Source: Arthrobacter ramosus | Lineage (GTDB): Bacteria > Actinomycetota > Actinomycetes > Actinomycetales > Micrococcaceae | NCBI RefSeq assembly: GCF_039535095.1 | Contig: NZ_BAAAWN010000001.1 | Span: forward strand, 1,054,001-1,118,000 | Length of the DNA: 64,000 bases | Direction of reading: 5' to 3' | Part shown: positions 7,689 through 17,036 of the stretch, piece by piece | Layout: the number at the start of each line of letters is the position of its first letter | Numbering within the stretch: position 1 is the stretch's first letter | Made by a program: the position numbers and the translations under genes | Notes under the pieces: model-generated | What the model was told of the DNA's origin: nothing | Seen by the model: only the letters and a program-made list of their open reading frames with translations | Database searches by the model: none

Positions 7689-8732
7689 TTAGTCAGTAGC
7701 CCTGTTCCGGGACCTGGGCTTGAGCTGGACCCCCGGCATGGGCGGTGCGGGGATGCGCCCGGCTTCAGCTCCGGCGTCGGGCCCGTGGCCATGGATCCAG
7801 CCGAACCGCGAAGCGCGGGCGTCCTCGTCACTCAGCAGCGCCTGGGCTTCCCAGTCTTCGCGGGCCTGCTCCACTTCCTCGTGCGTACGCCCCACGAAGT
7901 TCCACCACATCAGGATGTCCTCTTCGAAGGGTTCACCGCCCAGAAGCATGAAGCGGGTTCCAGAAGCTGCCTCGAGGCGGAGCGATTCCCGGCCCATGCC
8001 GAGGAATGCCAAGGGCCCAGTGTCGACTTCTTGGCCGTCGATCACCGCGGAGCCGTCCAAGACGAGCACGGCATGCTCGAATTCGGGGTTCAGCGGCAGC
8101 TCGACGGCGCCCGAGGCTGAGATTTCGACGCCGACAATCGGGCTGTACATAATGGCGGGGGAGCGCTGTCCGGCGAATTCGCCCACGAGTACCGTCGCCG
8201 TGAAACTGTCCGTGGCGACCACCGGCAGGTCGACGATCTGCTGGAACGACGGCGCCCGGTGCCTTACGCCGTCGGGCAAAGCAACCCACAACTGCAGGCC
8301 CCGGGACAGCGGCAGGAGGGTGCCGCCGTCGGGCGCGTCCGGGTGAAGTCCTGCCGGCAGGACGCCGAACTCGGAATGCGAAATGCCGCGGCCAGCCGTC
8401 ATGATGTTCAACTGCCCGGGACGGACCAAGACGTCGCTGCCGACGCTGTCGCGGTGCCGCACCTCGCCCTGGAGGGGCCACGTGACCGTCTGCAGTCCCA
8501 TGTGCGGGTGGGGGAGGACGCTCATCGCGACGCGGTCCGGGCCGAAGCTGTCCAGGAAGCACCAGGCTCCTACCGTCGGCATACCGCGCTGCGGGAGGGT
8601 GCGGGAAACATTCATGGCCCGGACGCCGCCCAGGGGAACTTCGCGGGCCGGCCAAAGCTGTACAAAAGGTCCCTGTCCGGGGTGTCCGGCCGGGCAGACT
8701 TCCTGGGACGGGGCCGTTTCCAAGTTGGTCAC
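7689..8732 (-). CDS. Pirin-family protein
   Basis: A 347-residue two-cupin protein. The pirin metal site is complete: H75 and H77 in LPHPHMGLQTV, and H119 and E121 in GRGISHSEF. Pirins are iron-binding proteins, some with quercetinase activity and some acting as redox-dependent regulators; which applies here cannot be read. At 347 residues it is longer than the common 230-300. It lies convergent with the sugar kinase and divergent from the Nudix hydrolase. Confidence 0.9.
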   Translation of the reverse strand: MTNLETAPSQEVCPAGHPGQGPFVQLWPAREVPLGGVRAMNVSRTLPQRGMPTVGAWCFLDSFGPDRVAMSVLPHPHMGLQTVTWPLQGEVRHRDSVGSDVLVRPGQLNIMTAGRGISHSEFGVLPAGLHPDAPDGGTLLPLSRGLQLWVALPDGVRHRAPSFQQIVDLPVVATDSFTATVLVGEFAGQRSPAIMYSPIVGVEISASGAVELPLNPEFEHAVLVLDGSAVIDGQEVDTGPLAFLGMGRESLRLEAASGTRFMLLGGEPFEEDILMWWNFVGRTHEEVEQAREDWEAQALLSDEDARASRFGWIHGHGPDAGAEAGRIPAPPMPGVQLKPRSRNRATD

Positions 8733-8788
8733 AATACAACTCCAAGTGCTGAACAGTGTTCCCTCCAGCTTAGGCCTAGGCTGGCTCC

Positions 8789-9247
8789 ATGAGCATGCAG
8801 TTCGACACCCGCCCGGCCGCGTACGGAGTGGTCATCCGCGACGGAGCAATCCTTCTGGCCTATTGGAAGCAAGACGGCAAAGAGGGCTGGACTCTCCCCG
8901 GGGGAGGATTGGACCTGGGGGAGCATCCGGTGGACGGTTGCCGCCGCGAGATCCAGGAGGAAACCGGGTACGACGCCGATATCGGAGCGATGCTCGGCAT
9001 CGACGTCGGCCACTGGCCGGGTGAGGGGCGGCTGGACGGATCTGACCGTGATTTCCAGGCAATCCGGCTGGTCTACGAGGCAAGCATCACGGGCGGCGAA
9101 TTGACCCACGAGATAGACGGCAGCACTACCCACGCCGCCTGGGTGCCGTTGGGCAAGGTTCCCGGACTGAACCGGGTGTCCCTGGTCGATATCGGCCTTC
9201 GCCTGCACCGTGAGCGACCCCTCAACGGAAAGCTGCCGACGCCCTGA
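8789..9247 (+). CDS. NUDIX hydrolase
   Basis: A 152-residue Nudix protein with a complete Nudix box from G39 to Y61: G39, E45, then REIQEETGY at 53-61, matching Gx5Ex7REUxEExGU. It therefore should hydrolyse a nucleoside-diphosphate-linked substrate with a divalent metal. The substrate class is not evident; the size suits house-cleaning or nucleotide-sugar hydrolases. It is divergent from pirin and followed by the osmoprotectant operon, with its own spacing of 137 bp, so it is probably monocistronic. Confidence 0.9.
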   Translation: MSMQFDTRPAAYGVVIRDGAILLAYWKQDGKEGWTLPGGGLDLGEHPVDGCRREIQEETGYDADIGAMLGIDVGHWPGEGRLDGSDRDFQAIRLVYEASITGGELTHEIDGSTTHAAWVPLGKVPGLNRVSLVDIGLRLHRERPLNGKLPTP

Positions 9248-9384
9248 GGATTGCCGATTCATTACGGTCTTCGCGCCTGCGCTGACATCGTCGGTGGTGC
9301 TGGTTAGGCTGTAGAACATCAGTTCGCTGTTGATTGATTTCCATCGTTGATATTTGCGGCCCGAAAAGTTAGGTAAGCCCCGGA

Positions 9385-10470
9385 ATGGCTGAAGCCATGA
9401 TTGAGTTCCAGAGCGTCACCAAGCAGTATCAGGGCGGGCAGCCCGCGGTTGATGGATTGAGCATGTCCATCGACAAAGGTGCCATCACCGTATTCGTCGG
9501 ACCCTCGGGCTGCGGAAAGACCACTTCCCTGCGGATGATCAACCGCATGGTAGAGCCGACATCGGGCACCATCACTGTTGCCGGCAAGGATGTTTCGAAC
9601 GAACCGGCCGCCCAATTGCGGCGCTCCATGGGTTACGTCATGCAGTCTTCGGGACTCATGCCGCACCGTTCGGTGCTGGACAATATTGCCACCGTTCCGC
9701 GGCTCAACGGCGTTTCCAGGGCAGCGGCCCGCAAACGCGCGGAAGAGCTGCTCGACGTCGTCGGGCTGGCTTCCGTGCTCGGCAAGCGGTACCCGTCCCA
9801 ATTGTCCGGCGGCCAGCAGCAGCGCGTCGGGGTAGCCCGCGCGCTCGCAGCAGACCCGCCCGTGCTGCTCATGGATGAGCCCTTCAGCGCGGTGGACCCC
9901 GTGGTCCGCGACGAACTCCAGCAGGAACTCCTCCGGCTCCAGCGCGAACTGGCCAAGACCATTGTCTTCGTCACCCATGACATCGATGAGGCCACCGTTC
10001 TCGGCGACAAAGTGGCCGTTTTCGCCGTCGGGGGCAAACTGGCGCAATACGCGGCACCCGAAGAGATCCTCCGGGCACCTGCCAATGACTTTGTAGCCTC
10101 GTTCGTGGGCCGCGACAGGGGATTCCGGCACCTTGCCTTCAACGGGGCTGATGCTGTTCCCGTGCATCCGGTCAAGACCGTGGAGGCCCCGCAAGGTGCC
10201 GAGGGCAGCAGCGAATGGGCCTTGGTGCTCGACGGCGACTCCCGGCCGATGGGATGGGCCTCGCCGCGCGACGGTGCGGGGCTGGTTCCCGGAGGTTCCT
10301 TGTTCCGGCGCGGGGACACGCTCCGCCGAGCGCTGGATGCCGCGTTGTCTTCACCTTCGGGCCTTGGCGTCGTGGTGGATGACGACGGCAGGCTCGCGGG
10401 CGTCCTCAAAGCCGATGAAGTGCTGGCGCTCATCGAACAGACGCGGCATAACAGGGAGGACGCCCCCTGA
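9385..10470 (+). CDS. opuCA: Osmoprotectant ABC importer, ATP-binding protein (OpuCA/ProV type)
   Basis: A 361-residue ABC ATPase. Walker A is GPSGCGKTT (39-47), the signature is [15 protein letters not shown], and Walker B is LLMDEPFSAVDP. A C-terminal extension of about 120 residues ends in a single CBS-like region (VVVDDDGRLAGVLKADEVLALIE), the regulatory domain of glycine betaine/choline importers that senses ionic strength. It is the first gene of a tight four-gene operon whose members overlap by 1-4 bases. A second in-frame ATG at 9397 is possible. Confidence 0.88.
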   Translation: MAEAMIEFQSVTKQYQGGQPAVDGLSMSIDKGAITVFVGPSGCGKTTSLRMINRMVEPTSGTITVAGKDVSNEPAAQLRRSMGYVMQSSGLMPHRSVLDNIATVPRLNGVSRAAARKRAEELLDVVGLASVLGKRYPSQLSGGQQQRVGVARALAADPPVLLMDEPFSAVDPVVRDELQQELLRLQRELAKTIVFVTHDIDEATVLGDKVAVFAVGGKLAQYAAPEEILRAPANDFVASFVGRDRGFRHLAFNGADAVPVHPVKTVEAPQGAEGSSEWALVLDGDSRPMGWASPRDGAGLVPGGSLFRRGDTLRRALDAALSSPSGLGVVVDDDGRLAGVLKADEVLALIEQTRHNREDAP

Positions 10471-11180
10471 TGGAATGGTTCCTGGCGAACAGCGGCATGG
10501 TCTTCGAGCGGGCGGGCGAGCACCTTGTCCTGGCTTTGATTCCCATGGTTTTGGGTCTGCTCATTGCGGTGCCCTTGGGGCAATTGGCCCGCCGGAACCG
10601 TGCCCTCAGGACCGTTGTCACCACGGGAAGTTCCCTCCTGTACACCATTCCTTCCTTGGCGCTTTTCATCATCCTGCCGCCGATCCTGGGAACCCGGATC
10701 CTGGATCCGCTCAATGTCGTGGTTGCCCTCACCATGTATGCCGTCGCCTTGCTGGTGCGGGCTGCCATGGACGCCTTCGATTCCGTGGACGACGACCTCC
10801 GCATGGCGGCAGTGTCCATGGGATTCAAACCGACCGCACGGTTCCTGCAAATCGACCTTCCCCTTTCCTTGCCCGTGCTTTTTGCGGGCCTCCGCGTGGT
10901 GTCCGTCAGCAATATCTCCCTCGTGAGCGTCGCCGCGCTCCTGGGGGTCGGAAACCTGGGAATGCTGTTCACCGACGGGCTGCAGCGCTCGTTCGTCACT
11001 GAGGTGATGGTCGGCATCATCGCGATTCTCCTGCTGGCCCTCATCATGGACACGTTCCTGGTCCTGTTGGAGAAGCTGCTCACGCCCTGGACGCGGGCCG
11101 GTGCGGTCACCGCCAAGCAAGATGCCAAAGCAGGGCGGTTCATCGCAGATACCCGGATCCATGCGGAGGCAGGTCGATGA
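10470..11180 (+). CDS. opuCB: Osmoprotectant ABC importer, permease (OpuCB type)
   Basis: A 236-residue permease with about five or six membrane segments and the EAA loop region (AMDAFDSVDDDLRMAAVSMGFKPTARFLQIDLPLSLPVL) that docks on the ATPase. Small size and this loop are typical of the OpuC/ProW class. Its ATG shares a base with the ATPase stop, so translation is coupled. It works with the second permease to form the membrane channel. Confidence 0.88.
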   Translation: MEWFLANSGMVFERAGEHLVLALIPMVLGLLIAVPLGQLARRNRALRTVVTTGSSLLYTIPSLALFIILPPILGTRILDPLNVVVALTMYAVALLVRAAMDAFDSVDDDLRMAAVSMGFKPTARFLQIDLPLSLPVLFAGLRVVSVSNISLVSVAALLGVGNLGMLFTDGLQRSFVTEVMVGIIAILLLALIMDTFLVLLEKLLTPWTRAGAVTAKQDAKAGRFIADTRIHAEAGR

Positions 11181-11923
11181 GCAATATCTTCGTTGACACC
11201 CTCGCGTGGCTCACGGATCCGGCTCACTGGTCAGGAAGCGGCGGAATCGCCACGAGGCTCCTGGAACACCTGCAGTACTCCGGGCTGGTCCTGGTGATTG
11301 CCGCGGCCATCGCCGTGCCGGTGGGCCTCTTCATCGGCCACACCGGACATGGACGCGTCGTTGCCGTGGCGTTCGCCGGCGCCTTGCGGGCCCTCCCCAC
11401 CCTCGGCCTGCTTGTCCTCTTCGCCCTGTTGGCTGGAAGCGGACTCATGCCACCTGTCTGGGCCCTGGTCATCTTGACAGTGCCGCCTCTCCTGGCCGGG
11501 ACCTACGCCGGGATTTCCAGCGTGGATCCAACGGTGGTTGACGGAGCCCGGGCCATGGGCATGACAGAACTGCAGATCTTGTTCCGTGTAGAGCTGCCCA
11601 ACGGGCTTCAGGTCATGTTCGGCGGCATCCGCACGGCTGTCCTCCAGGTCATCGCAACGGTTTCCGTAGTGGCGTATCTTCCGCTGGGCGGCCTGGGGCG
11701 TTATCTTTTTGACGGGTTGGTCCTTCAGGACTTCCCCCGCATGCTTGGCGGGTCACTGCTCATCGCGGCGTTGGCAATCGCCGTCGACCTCATTCTGGCC
11801 ATGGCGCAGAGGATCCTCCTCCCGCCCGGACTTTCCATCGATTCCAACGGCGGCCACAAGGCCGCCGGAGATCTCGCAGCCGCCGCACCAGCGGGGGCTG
11901 CCGTTCAAGGAGGTACCGCATGA
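11177..11923 (+). CDS. opuCD: Osmoprotectant ABC importer, permease (OpuCD type)
   Basis: The second permease, 248 residues, again with the coupling loop (VVDGARAMGMTELQILFRVELPNGLQVMFGGIRTAV). It overlaps the previous gene by four bases and the next by four, giving a fully coupled operon. A two-permease heterodimer together with a lipoprotein receptor is the standard OpuC arrangement for betaine, carnitine, choline or ectoine-like solutes. The specific solute is not visible from the permease. Confidence 0.87.
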   Translation: MSNIFVDTLAWLTDPAHWSGSGGIATRLLEHLQYSGLVLVIAAAIAVPVGLFIGHTGHGRVVAVAFAGALRALPTLGLLVLFALLAGSGLMPPVWALVILTVPPLLAGTYAGISSVDPTVVDGARAMGMTELQILFRVELPNGLQVMFGGIRTAVLQVIATVSVVAYLPLGGLGRYLFDGLVLQDFPRMLGGSLLIAALAIAVDLILAMAQRILLPPGLSIDSNGGHKAAGDLAAAAPAGAAVQGGTA

Positions 11924-12864
11924 AGCAACCCGTCACCCTGACCCGCCGCGGACTCGGCGGCCTGGCGGCCGGAGTCGGCATTGCGCTTGCACTGAGCGCA
12001 TGTGGTGGAAGCCCGCTGTCCAGCCCGTCCACCAGCGCTCCCTCCGGGGCTGGCGGCTCGCTCACTGTGGGCTCGGCAGATTTCCCCGAGAGCCAGGTCA
12101 TCGCCGAAATCTACGCCGGAGCACTGAACGCCGCCGGCGTCACCGCTACGACGAAGCCCAATATCGGATCCCGCGAGATCTACTTCAAGGCCGTACAAGA
12201 CGGTTCGATCGACCTGGCCCCCGACTATTCCGGCAATCTGCTGTCCTACCTGGACACCGCCGCCGCTCAGGTCTCGGCCGATGACGTCTACAAGGCGCTG
12301 CCCGGGAAGCTTCCACAGGGCCTGGGAGTGCTCGACCCCGCCAAGGCCGAAGACAAGGACGCCATGGTTGTGACGAAGGCCACGGCGGAGAAGTACCAGC
12401 TCAAGTCCATCGACGACCTCGCCAAGGTCTGCGGGGACTTCACGATTGCGGCACCGGCAACCTTTGAGACACGCGCCTACGGGCTCCCGGGCCTCAAGTC
12501 CAACTACAACTGCGTGCTCAAGGGCCTGAAGCCGTTCAGCGACGGCGGCGGGAACCTCACGCTGCAGGCCCTGCTGTCCAACGACGTCCAGGTTGCCGAC
12601 ATCTACACCACCACGCCGTCCATCCAGGACAACGCCCTGGTGGTCCTGGATGATCCCAAGAACAACTTCAAGGCCCAGCAGGTCCTCCCGCTGTACAACA
12701 TGGCCAAGATGACGGACAAGGCGAAGACAGCCCTCAACAACGTATCCAAGATCCTCACCACGGACGACCTCATCAACCTCAACCGCGCAGTCAGCGGCAA
12801 CCAAAAGCAGAATCCCAAGGACGCTGCGACCGCTTGGCTCAAGGACAAAGGGATCGTGAAGTAA
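11920..12864 (+). CDS. opuCC: Osmoprotectant-binding lipoprotein (OpuCC/OpuAC type)
   Basis: A 314-residue extracytoplasmic receptor. The N-terminus TRRGLGG followed by a hydrophobic stretch ends in the lipobox LSAC with lipidated C28. The mature part starts TVGSADFPESQVIAEIYAGAL, the hallmark of the glycine betaine/choline-binding (OpuAC) family, and includes LAPDYSGNLLSYLD, another conserved stretch. It ends the operon and is followed by a strong hairpin at 12934. It supplies the solute to the two permeases above. Confidence 0.9.
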   Translation: MKQPVTLTRRGLGGLAAGVGIALALSACGGSPLSSPSTSAPSGAGGSLTVGSADFPESQVIAEIYAGALNAAGVTATTKPNIGSREIYFKAVQDGSIDLAPDYSGNLLSYLDTAAAQVSADDVYKALPGKLPQGLGVLDPAKAEDKDAMVVTKATAEKYQLKSIDDLAKVCGDFTIAAPATFETRAYGLPGLKSNYNCVLKGLKPFSDGGGNLTLQALLSNDVQVADIYTTTPSIQDNALVVLDDPKNNFKAQQVLPLYNMAKMTDKAKTALNNVSKILTTDDLINLNRAVSGNQKQNPKDAATAWLKDKGIVK

Positions 12865-12933
12865 GTCCCCACCGCCTCCCTCGCCTCGCTCCGCTCGTCC
12901 AGGGAACCCTCGGCGGCGGAGGCCCCTGCAAAG

Positions 12934-12978
12934 GACGACGGCGGCGAGGAACCCTTTGGGGGCCTCGCCGCCGTCGTC
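12934..12978. terminator. Strong hairpin terminator after the osmoprotectant operon
   Basis: A perfect 16-bp stem pairs 12934-12949 with 12963-12978 around a 13-base loop. It stands 70 bases after the last operon gene. No clear T-tract follows, as is common for high-GC actinobacterial terminators. Confidence 0.7.
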
Positions 12979-13037
12979 GTCGTGAATGTGAGTGATGTCT
13001 CAACGGAAGTACATCCCCGGTATGGCATATTTGATGA

Positions 13038-14258
13038 ATGGCAGAATTCAAGCAGTCCACCAAGCTTCATAATGTCCTTTACGACATCCGTGGACCGATT
13101 CTTCAGGCCGCCCAGCAGATGGAGGCAGAGGGTCACCGCATCCTCAAACTGAATATCGGAAACCCGGCACCGTTCGGATTTGAAGCGCCGGACGCGATCT
13201 TGGTGGACATGATCCGCCATCTGCCACATGCCCAGGGATACAGCGATTCGCGCGGAATTTTCTCGGCCCGCACCGCCGTCTCGCAGTACTACCAAACCCG
13301 TGGCATCCAAAACATCCACGTTGACGACATCTACCTTGGCAACGGGGTCAGCGAGCTCATCACCATGTCGCTCATGGCTTTGCTGGAAGTGGGAGACGAG
13401 ATTCTCATCCCCACTCCCGACTACCCGCTCTGGACCGCCTCGGTGGCATTGGCCGGCGGCCGTCCGGTCCACTATCTGTGCGACGAAGAATCGGGTTGGC
13501 AGCCGGACCTTGAGGACATGGAATCGAAGATCACGCCTCAAACCAAGGGCATCGTGGTCATCAATCCCAACAACCCCACGGGTGCCGTGTACCCGGAGGA
13601 GACCCTCAAGAAGATCGTGGCCCTCGCCGAAAAGCATGGCCTTGTGGTGTTCGCCGATGAGATCTACGAGAAGATCCTCTACGAAGACGCTGTCCACGTG
13701 AACCTTGCCGGGCTCACCGGCGACGACGTGCTCTGCCTGACGTTCAGCGGACTGTCCAAGGCCTACCGGGTGTGTGGCTACCGCGCGGGTTGGATGGCCA
13801 TCTCCGGACCCAAGAAAGACGCCGCAGACTACCTCGAAGGCATCAACCTGCTGGCCAACATGCGTCTGTGCGCCAACGTGCCGGCACAGCATGCCATCCA
13901 GACCGCCCTCGGCGGACACCAAAGCATCAACGACCTTATCCTGCCCGGCGGCAGGCTCCTTGAGCAGCGGAACAAGGCCTTCGATCTGCTCAACGCCATC
14001 CCCGGCGTCAGCACTCAACAGGCCCGGGGTGCCCTCTATCTGTTCCCGAAGTTGGATCCCGAGGTCTATCACATCCGCGACGACGAGAAATTCGTCCTCG
14101 ACCTTCTCAAGGAACAAAAGATCCTCGTCTCGCACGGACGGGCCTTCAACTGGGTGCGTCCTGACCACTTCCGCATGGTGACCCTGCCGAACGTCAAGGA
14201 TATTGAAGAAGCGGTTGGCCGCATGGCGGACTTCCTCGGGCGGTACCAAGGCAACTAG
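13038..14258 (+). CDS. PLP-dependent aminotransferase, AlaA/AlaT-like
   Basis: A 406-residue class I/II fold-type I aminotransferase. The segment LNIGNPAPFGFEAPD, the NPNNPTGAVYP motif and the PLP-lysine segment SGLSKAYRVCGYRAGW match the alanine/glutamate-pyruvate aminotransferase group (AlaT in mycobacteria, AlaA in E. coli). It would convert pyruvate and glutamate to alanine and 2-oxoglutarate. It is separated from the osmoprotectant operon by a terminator. The PPK2 gene follows 50 bases later on the same strand and may be co-transcribed. Confidence 0.85.
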   Translation: MAEFKQSTKLHNVLYDIRGPILQAAQQMEAEGHRILKLNIGNPAPFGFEAPDAILVDMIRHLPHAQGYSDSRGIFSARTAVSQYYQTRGIQNIHVDDIYLGNGVSELITMSLMALLEVGDEILIPTPDYPLWTASVALAGGRPVHYLCDEESGWQPDLEDMESKITPQTKGIVVINPNNPTGAVYPEETLKKIVALAEKHGLVVFADEIYEKILYEDAVHVNLAGLTGDDVLCLTFSGLSKAYRVCGYRAGWMAISGPKKDAADYLEGINLLANMRLCANVPAQHAIQTALGGHQSINDLILPGGRLLEQRNKAFDLLNAIPGVSTQQARGALYLFPKLDPEVYHIRDDEKFVLDLLKEQKILVSHGRAFNWVRPDHFRMVTLPNVKDIEEAVGRMADFLGRYQGN

Positions 14259-14309
14259 CCTGTTGTGCAAGCCGCGACGAAATGCGGCCGGACCAGAGGG
14301 GACGTCGAA

Positions 14310-15164
14310 ATGACCGGGACCAAGGAGTTCACCAAGCAGGTATCCACGATCTTGAAGGCCGGACCGGGATTCTCGCTGGACGCAGTAGACCCTGAATCGA
14401 CGCCCGGCTACAAGGGAAAGAAGTCTGACGGCGTCGCCTTGCTGGCGGCGCAGGACGGTCGTTTGGACGTCCTGCAGGAGATGCTCTTTGCCGAGGGAAA
14501 ATTTGGCAGCTCCAAACGAGTCCTGTTGATCCTGCAAGCCATGGACACCGCGGGCAAAGGCGGGATTGTTGAGCACGTCGTCGGATCGATGGATCCCCAA
14601 GGTGTCAAGGTTGCTCCGTTCAAGGCGCCGACTGATGAGGAGAAAGCCCACGATTTCCTCTGGCGGATCGAGAGGGCCCTGCCCGACGCCGGATTCGTCG
14701 GGGTTTTTGACCGATCCCACTACGAGGACGTGCTGATACACCGAGTGCACGGTTGGGCCAATGAAGCTGAACTCGAACGGCGCTATGCGGCCATCAACGA
14801 GTTCGAGGCACGCCTCGCCGAACAAGGTACGGCGATCGTCAAGGTCATGCTCAACATCAGCCGCGATGAACAAAAAGCGCGCTTGCTGGCACGATTGGAT
14901 GACCCGTCCAAGCACTGGAAGTACAACACGAGCGATCTCAAGGAACGCGCGTTTTGGGATTCCTATATGGACGCCTATCAGCTGGTCTTCGAGAAGACCT
15001 CAACCGAGGTGGCGCCCTGGTATGTGGTTCCGGCGAACAAGAAATGGTTTGCGAGGATCGCTGTCCAGGAGCTTCTACTCGAGGCCCTAGGGAAGCTGGA
15101 CCTGCGATGGCCGAAAGCAGACTTTGACGTGCCGGCGGAACGGGCGATGGCCGTCCAATCCTAA
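14310..15164 (+). CDS. Polyphosphate kinase 2 family (polyphosphate:nucleotide phosphotransferase)
   Basis: A 284-residue PPK2 protein. The Walker A-like segment [10 protein letters not shown], the Walker [10 protein letters not shown] and the lid region [12 protein letters not shown] are all present. It would transfer phosphate between polyphosphate and nucleoside mono- or diphosphates; the class (I, II or III) decides the direction and is not settled here. The ATG at 14310 follows GAGGGGA; an upstream in-frame start at 14265 has no such site. Its stop overlaps the stop of convergent xseB. Confidence 0.88.
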   Translation: MTGTKEFTKQVSTILKAGPGFSLDAVDPESTPGYKGKKSDGVALLAAQDGRLDVLQEMLFAEGKFGSSKRVLLILQAMDTAGKGGIVEHVVGSMDPQGVKVAPFKAPTDEEKAHDFLWRIERALPDAGFVGVFDRSHYEDVLIHRVHGWANEAELERRYAAINEFEARLAEQGTAIVKVMLNISRDEQKARLLARLDDPSKHWKYNTSDLKERAFWDSYMDAYQLVFEKTSTEVAPWYVVPANKKWFARIAVQELLLEALGKLDLRWPKADFDVPAERAMAVQS

Positions 15165-15418
15165 GGGGCCTTCGCGTCGTCCTCGCTGTTGTTCCGGGCC
15201 GCGGCCAACCTCCTGCGGGCACCCTCCAACCACTCTTCGCAGCGCTTCGCCAGAGCCTCGCCGCGTTCCCAGAGGGCGAGTGATTCCTCAAGGCTTGCCC
15301 CGCCGGCTTCAAGGCGGCCAACCACTGCCATCAGCTGCTCGCGGGCTTCCTCATAGCTGAGAGCATCAAGGTCCTCAGCGGAAACCTTGGCCGCAGGGGA
15401 TGTGTTTTCTGCTGTCAT
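15161..15418 (-). CDS. xseB: Exodeoxyribonuclease VII small subunit
   Basis: An 85-residue protein with the XseB core [45 protein letters not shown] seen as shorter conserved pieces: SYEEA, LEAGG, SLEESL and WERGE. Several XseB copies coat the large subunit to form exonuclease VII, which degrades single-stranded DNA from both ends. It follows xseA with a gap of three bases, so the two are co-translated. The length is normal (60-90 residues). Confidence 0.93.
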   Translation of the reverse strand: MTAENTSPAAKVSAEDLDALSYEEAREQLMAVVGRLEAGGASLEESLALWERGEALAKRCEEWLEGARRRLAAARNNSEDDAKAP

Positions 15419-15421
15419 TTC

Positions 15422-16816
15422 TTAGTCCTCGTTTTGCTGGTGCTTGCTAGGTTGTCCGGCCGCTGCGGCGGCTCCGGAAGATACGGCGGCAAGGCGGCCC
15501 TCCGCCAACCGGAGGGTCAGCTCCGTGCCGTCAGGCGCTTGGTCAGGGCTCCGGACGACGTCGTGGCCGACCCCGTCCGCTCCCGCAACCTGGACGACGG
15601 CGTACCCGCGGTCCAGTGTTTTTTGGGGGGACAACGCCCTTACCTGGGCGCGGAGGTGGCGCACTTGGTCAAGTGCGCGGACGACTGAGGAACTCACCGC
15701 GGTGTGGGCATGTTTCCGGAGCCGTTCGACGTCCTCTTCCCGTGCCGTGACCATTCCCTCGGGGGACGCCAGCACAGGGCGGGATCTCAACGCGTGGAGT
15801 CGATCCGTTTCGCGGTCTACCAGGCGTCCCACTCCGCGGCGTAGCTGCTCCCGTGCCTGACGTACCCTCGCAAGTTCCTCGACGACGTCAGGGACGATCC
15901 TCTTTGCGGCGTCGGTGGGCGTGGACGCGCGAAGGTCGGCGACATCGTCCAGAATGGGATGGTCGGCTTCATGGCCAATCGCGCTGACCACCGGAGTTGC
16001 CGCTGCGGATACTGCCCGGACCAGATCTTCGTTGCTGAACGGAAGCAGATCTTCCAAGGCTCCGCCACCGCGCGCGATCACGATCACATCCACGTGCGGA
16101 TCGGCGTCGAGTTCCTTGAGTGCAGCCAAGATCTGACTGACTGCGGTGACACCCTGGACTGCGACCTCCCGGACGGCGAATTCGACGGCGGGCCAGCGAA
16201 GGGCTGCGTTGCGCAGGACGTCTTTCTTGGCGTCGGAATCGCGGCCGGTGATGAGCCCGATCCGGTGGGGGAGCAGGGGCAGCCGCTTCTTCCTCGAGTC
16301 TGAAAACAGCCCTTCAGCGCCAAGGGCCTGGCGCAAGCGCTCGATTCTCGCGAGGAGATCGCCGAGGCCGACGGGACGGATGTCCTTGATCGACATATTG
16401 AGCCGACCGGTCTTGAGCCAGAATTCGGGTTTCACCAAGGCCACGACGCGCGAGCCACGCTCCAGCGGCATCTTCTGACGGTCCAGGACGTTGGACCACA
16501 GCGACGCGGGCAAGGAGATTTCGGCGTCGGTGTCCCGCAGCGTCACGAAAGCGCTGCCGCCGCGACGGTTGAGTTCGATGACCTGGCCCTCGATCCACGC
16601 GGCCGGGGCCCGTTCTATGTGGGTCTTGAGCTTGCGGGACAGCAGCTGCAGCGGCCAAGGATTGTCGGGACTTGTCTCCGACGCCGTCGCGGGCAGGGTT
16701 GACTCTGCCTTCGTGGATTCTTCTCCGGAGGACTCTTCTTCCTGGGCTCCCGGGTTCGGGATTCCTGAAATCGGCAACGCCCGCGGTGCGCCGCCGGGCA
16801 CGGCATCATGGGACAC
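15422..16816 (-). CDS. xseA: Exodeoxyribonuclease VII large subunit
   Basis: A 464-residue catalytic subunit of exonuclease VII. After a variable acidic N-terminus of about 50 residues comes the OB fold (WIEGQVIELNRRGGSAFVTL), then the catalytic domain with RIGLITGRDSDAKKDVL, the conserved VIARGGGALEDLLPFS and VSAIGHEADHPILDDVADLRASTPTDAA, and a coiled-coil stretch at about 320-410. The operon xseA-xseB is standard. The long acidic N-terminus suggests the true start could lie further in. Confidence 0.93.
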   Translation of the reverse strand: MSHDAVPGGAPRALPISGIPNPGAQEEESSGEESTKAESTLPATASETSPDNPWPLQLLSRKLKTHIERAPAAWIEGQVIELNRRGGSAFVTLRDTDAEISLPASLWSNVLDRQKMPLERGSRVVALVKPEFWLKTGRLNMSIKDIRPVGLGDLLARIERLRQALGAEGLFSDSRKKRLPLLPHRIGLITGRDSDAKKDVLRNAALRWPAVEFAVREVAVQGVTAVSQILAALKELDADPHVDVIVIARGGGALEDLLPFSNEDLVRAVSAAATPVVSAIGHEADHPILDDVADLRASTPTDAAKRIVPDVVEELARVRQAREQLRRGVGRLVDRETDRLHALRSRPVLASPEGMVTAREEDVERLRKHAHTAVSSSVVRALDQVRHLRAQVRALSPQKTLDRGYAVVQVAGADGVGHDVVRSPDQAPDGTELTLRLAEGRLAAVSSGAAAAAGQPSKHQQNED

Positions 16817-17036
16817 GCGGATAGCCTCCTACTGGTGGCTCGTGCATGGTTCCGTCCTCGCTGGTACTTTGCTAAGGGGTGCCGGAAGCACTGCTGCTAT
16901 GAGTGCTTCTGAAATCTTGCTACCGAAAAGCCGGTGGCAGGCTTCCAACTCTATCCATACCTTGTAGCATGCATGACCGACATTTACTCGTAGTCGCCCC
17001 GCCTGGAACCGCTGCACTCCAAACTTGAGGAATCCA

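Noticed and set aside
12603..14915. Minus-strand open frame of 770 codons
   Set aside because: It runs antisense through the osmoprotectant receptor, AlaT-like and PPK2 genes, all with clear family motifs. Long antisense frames are normal at this GC content.
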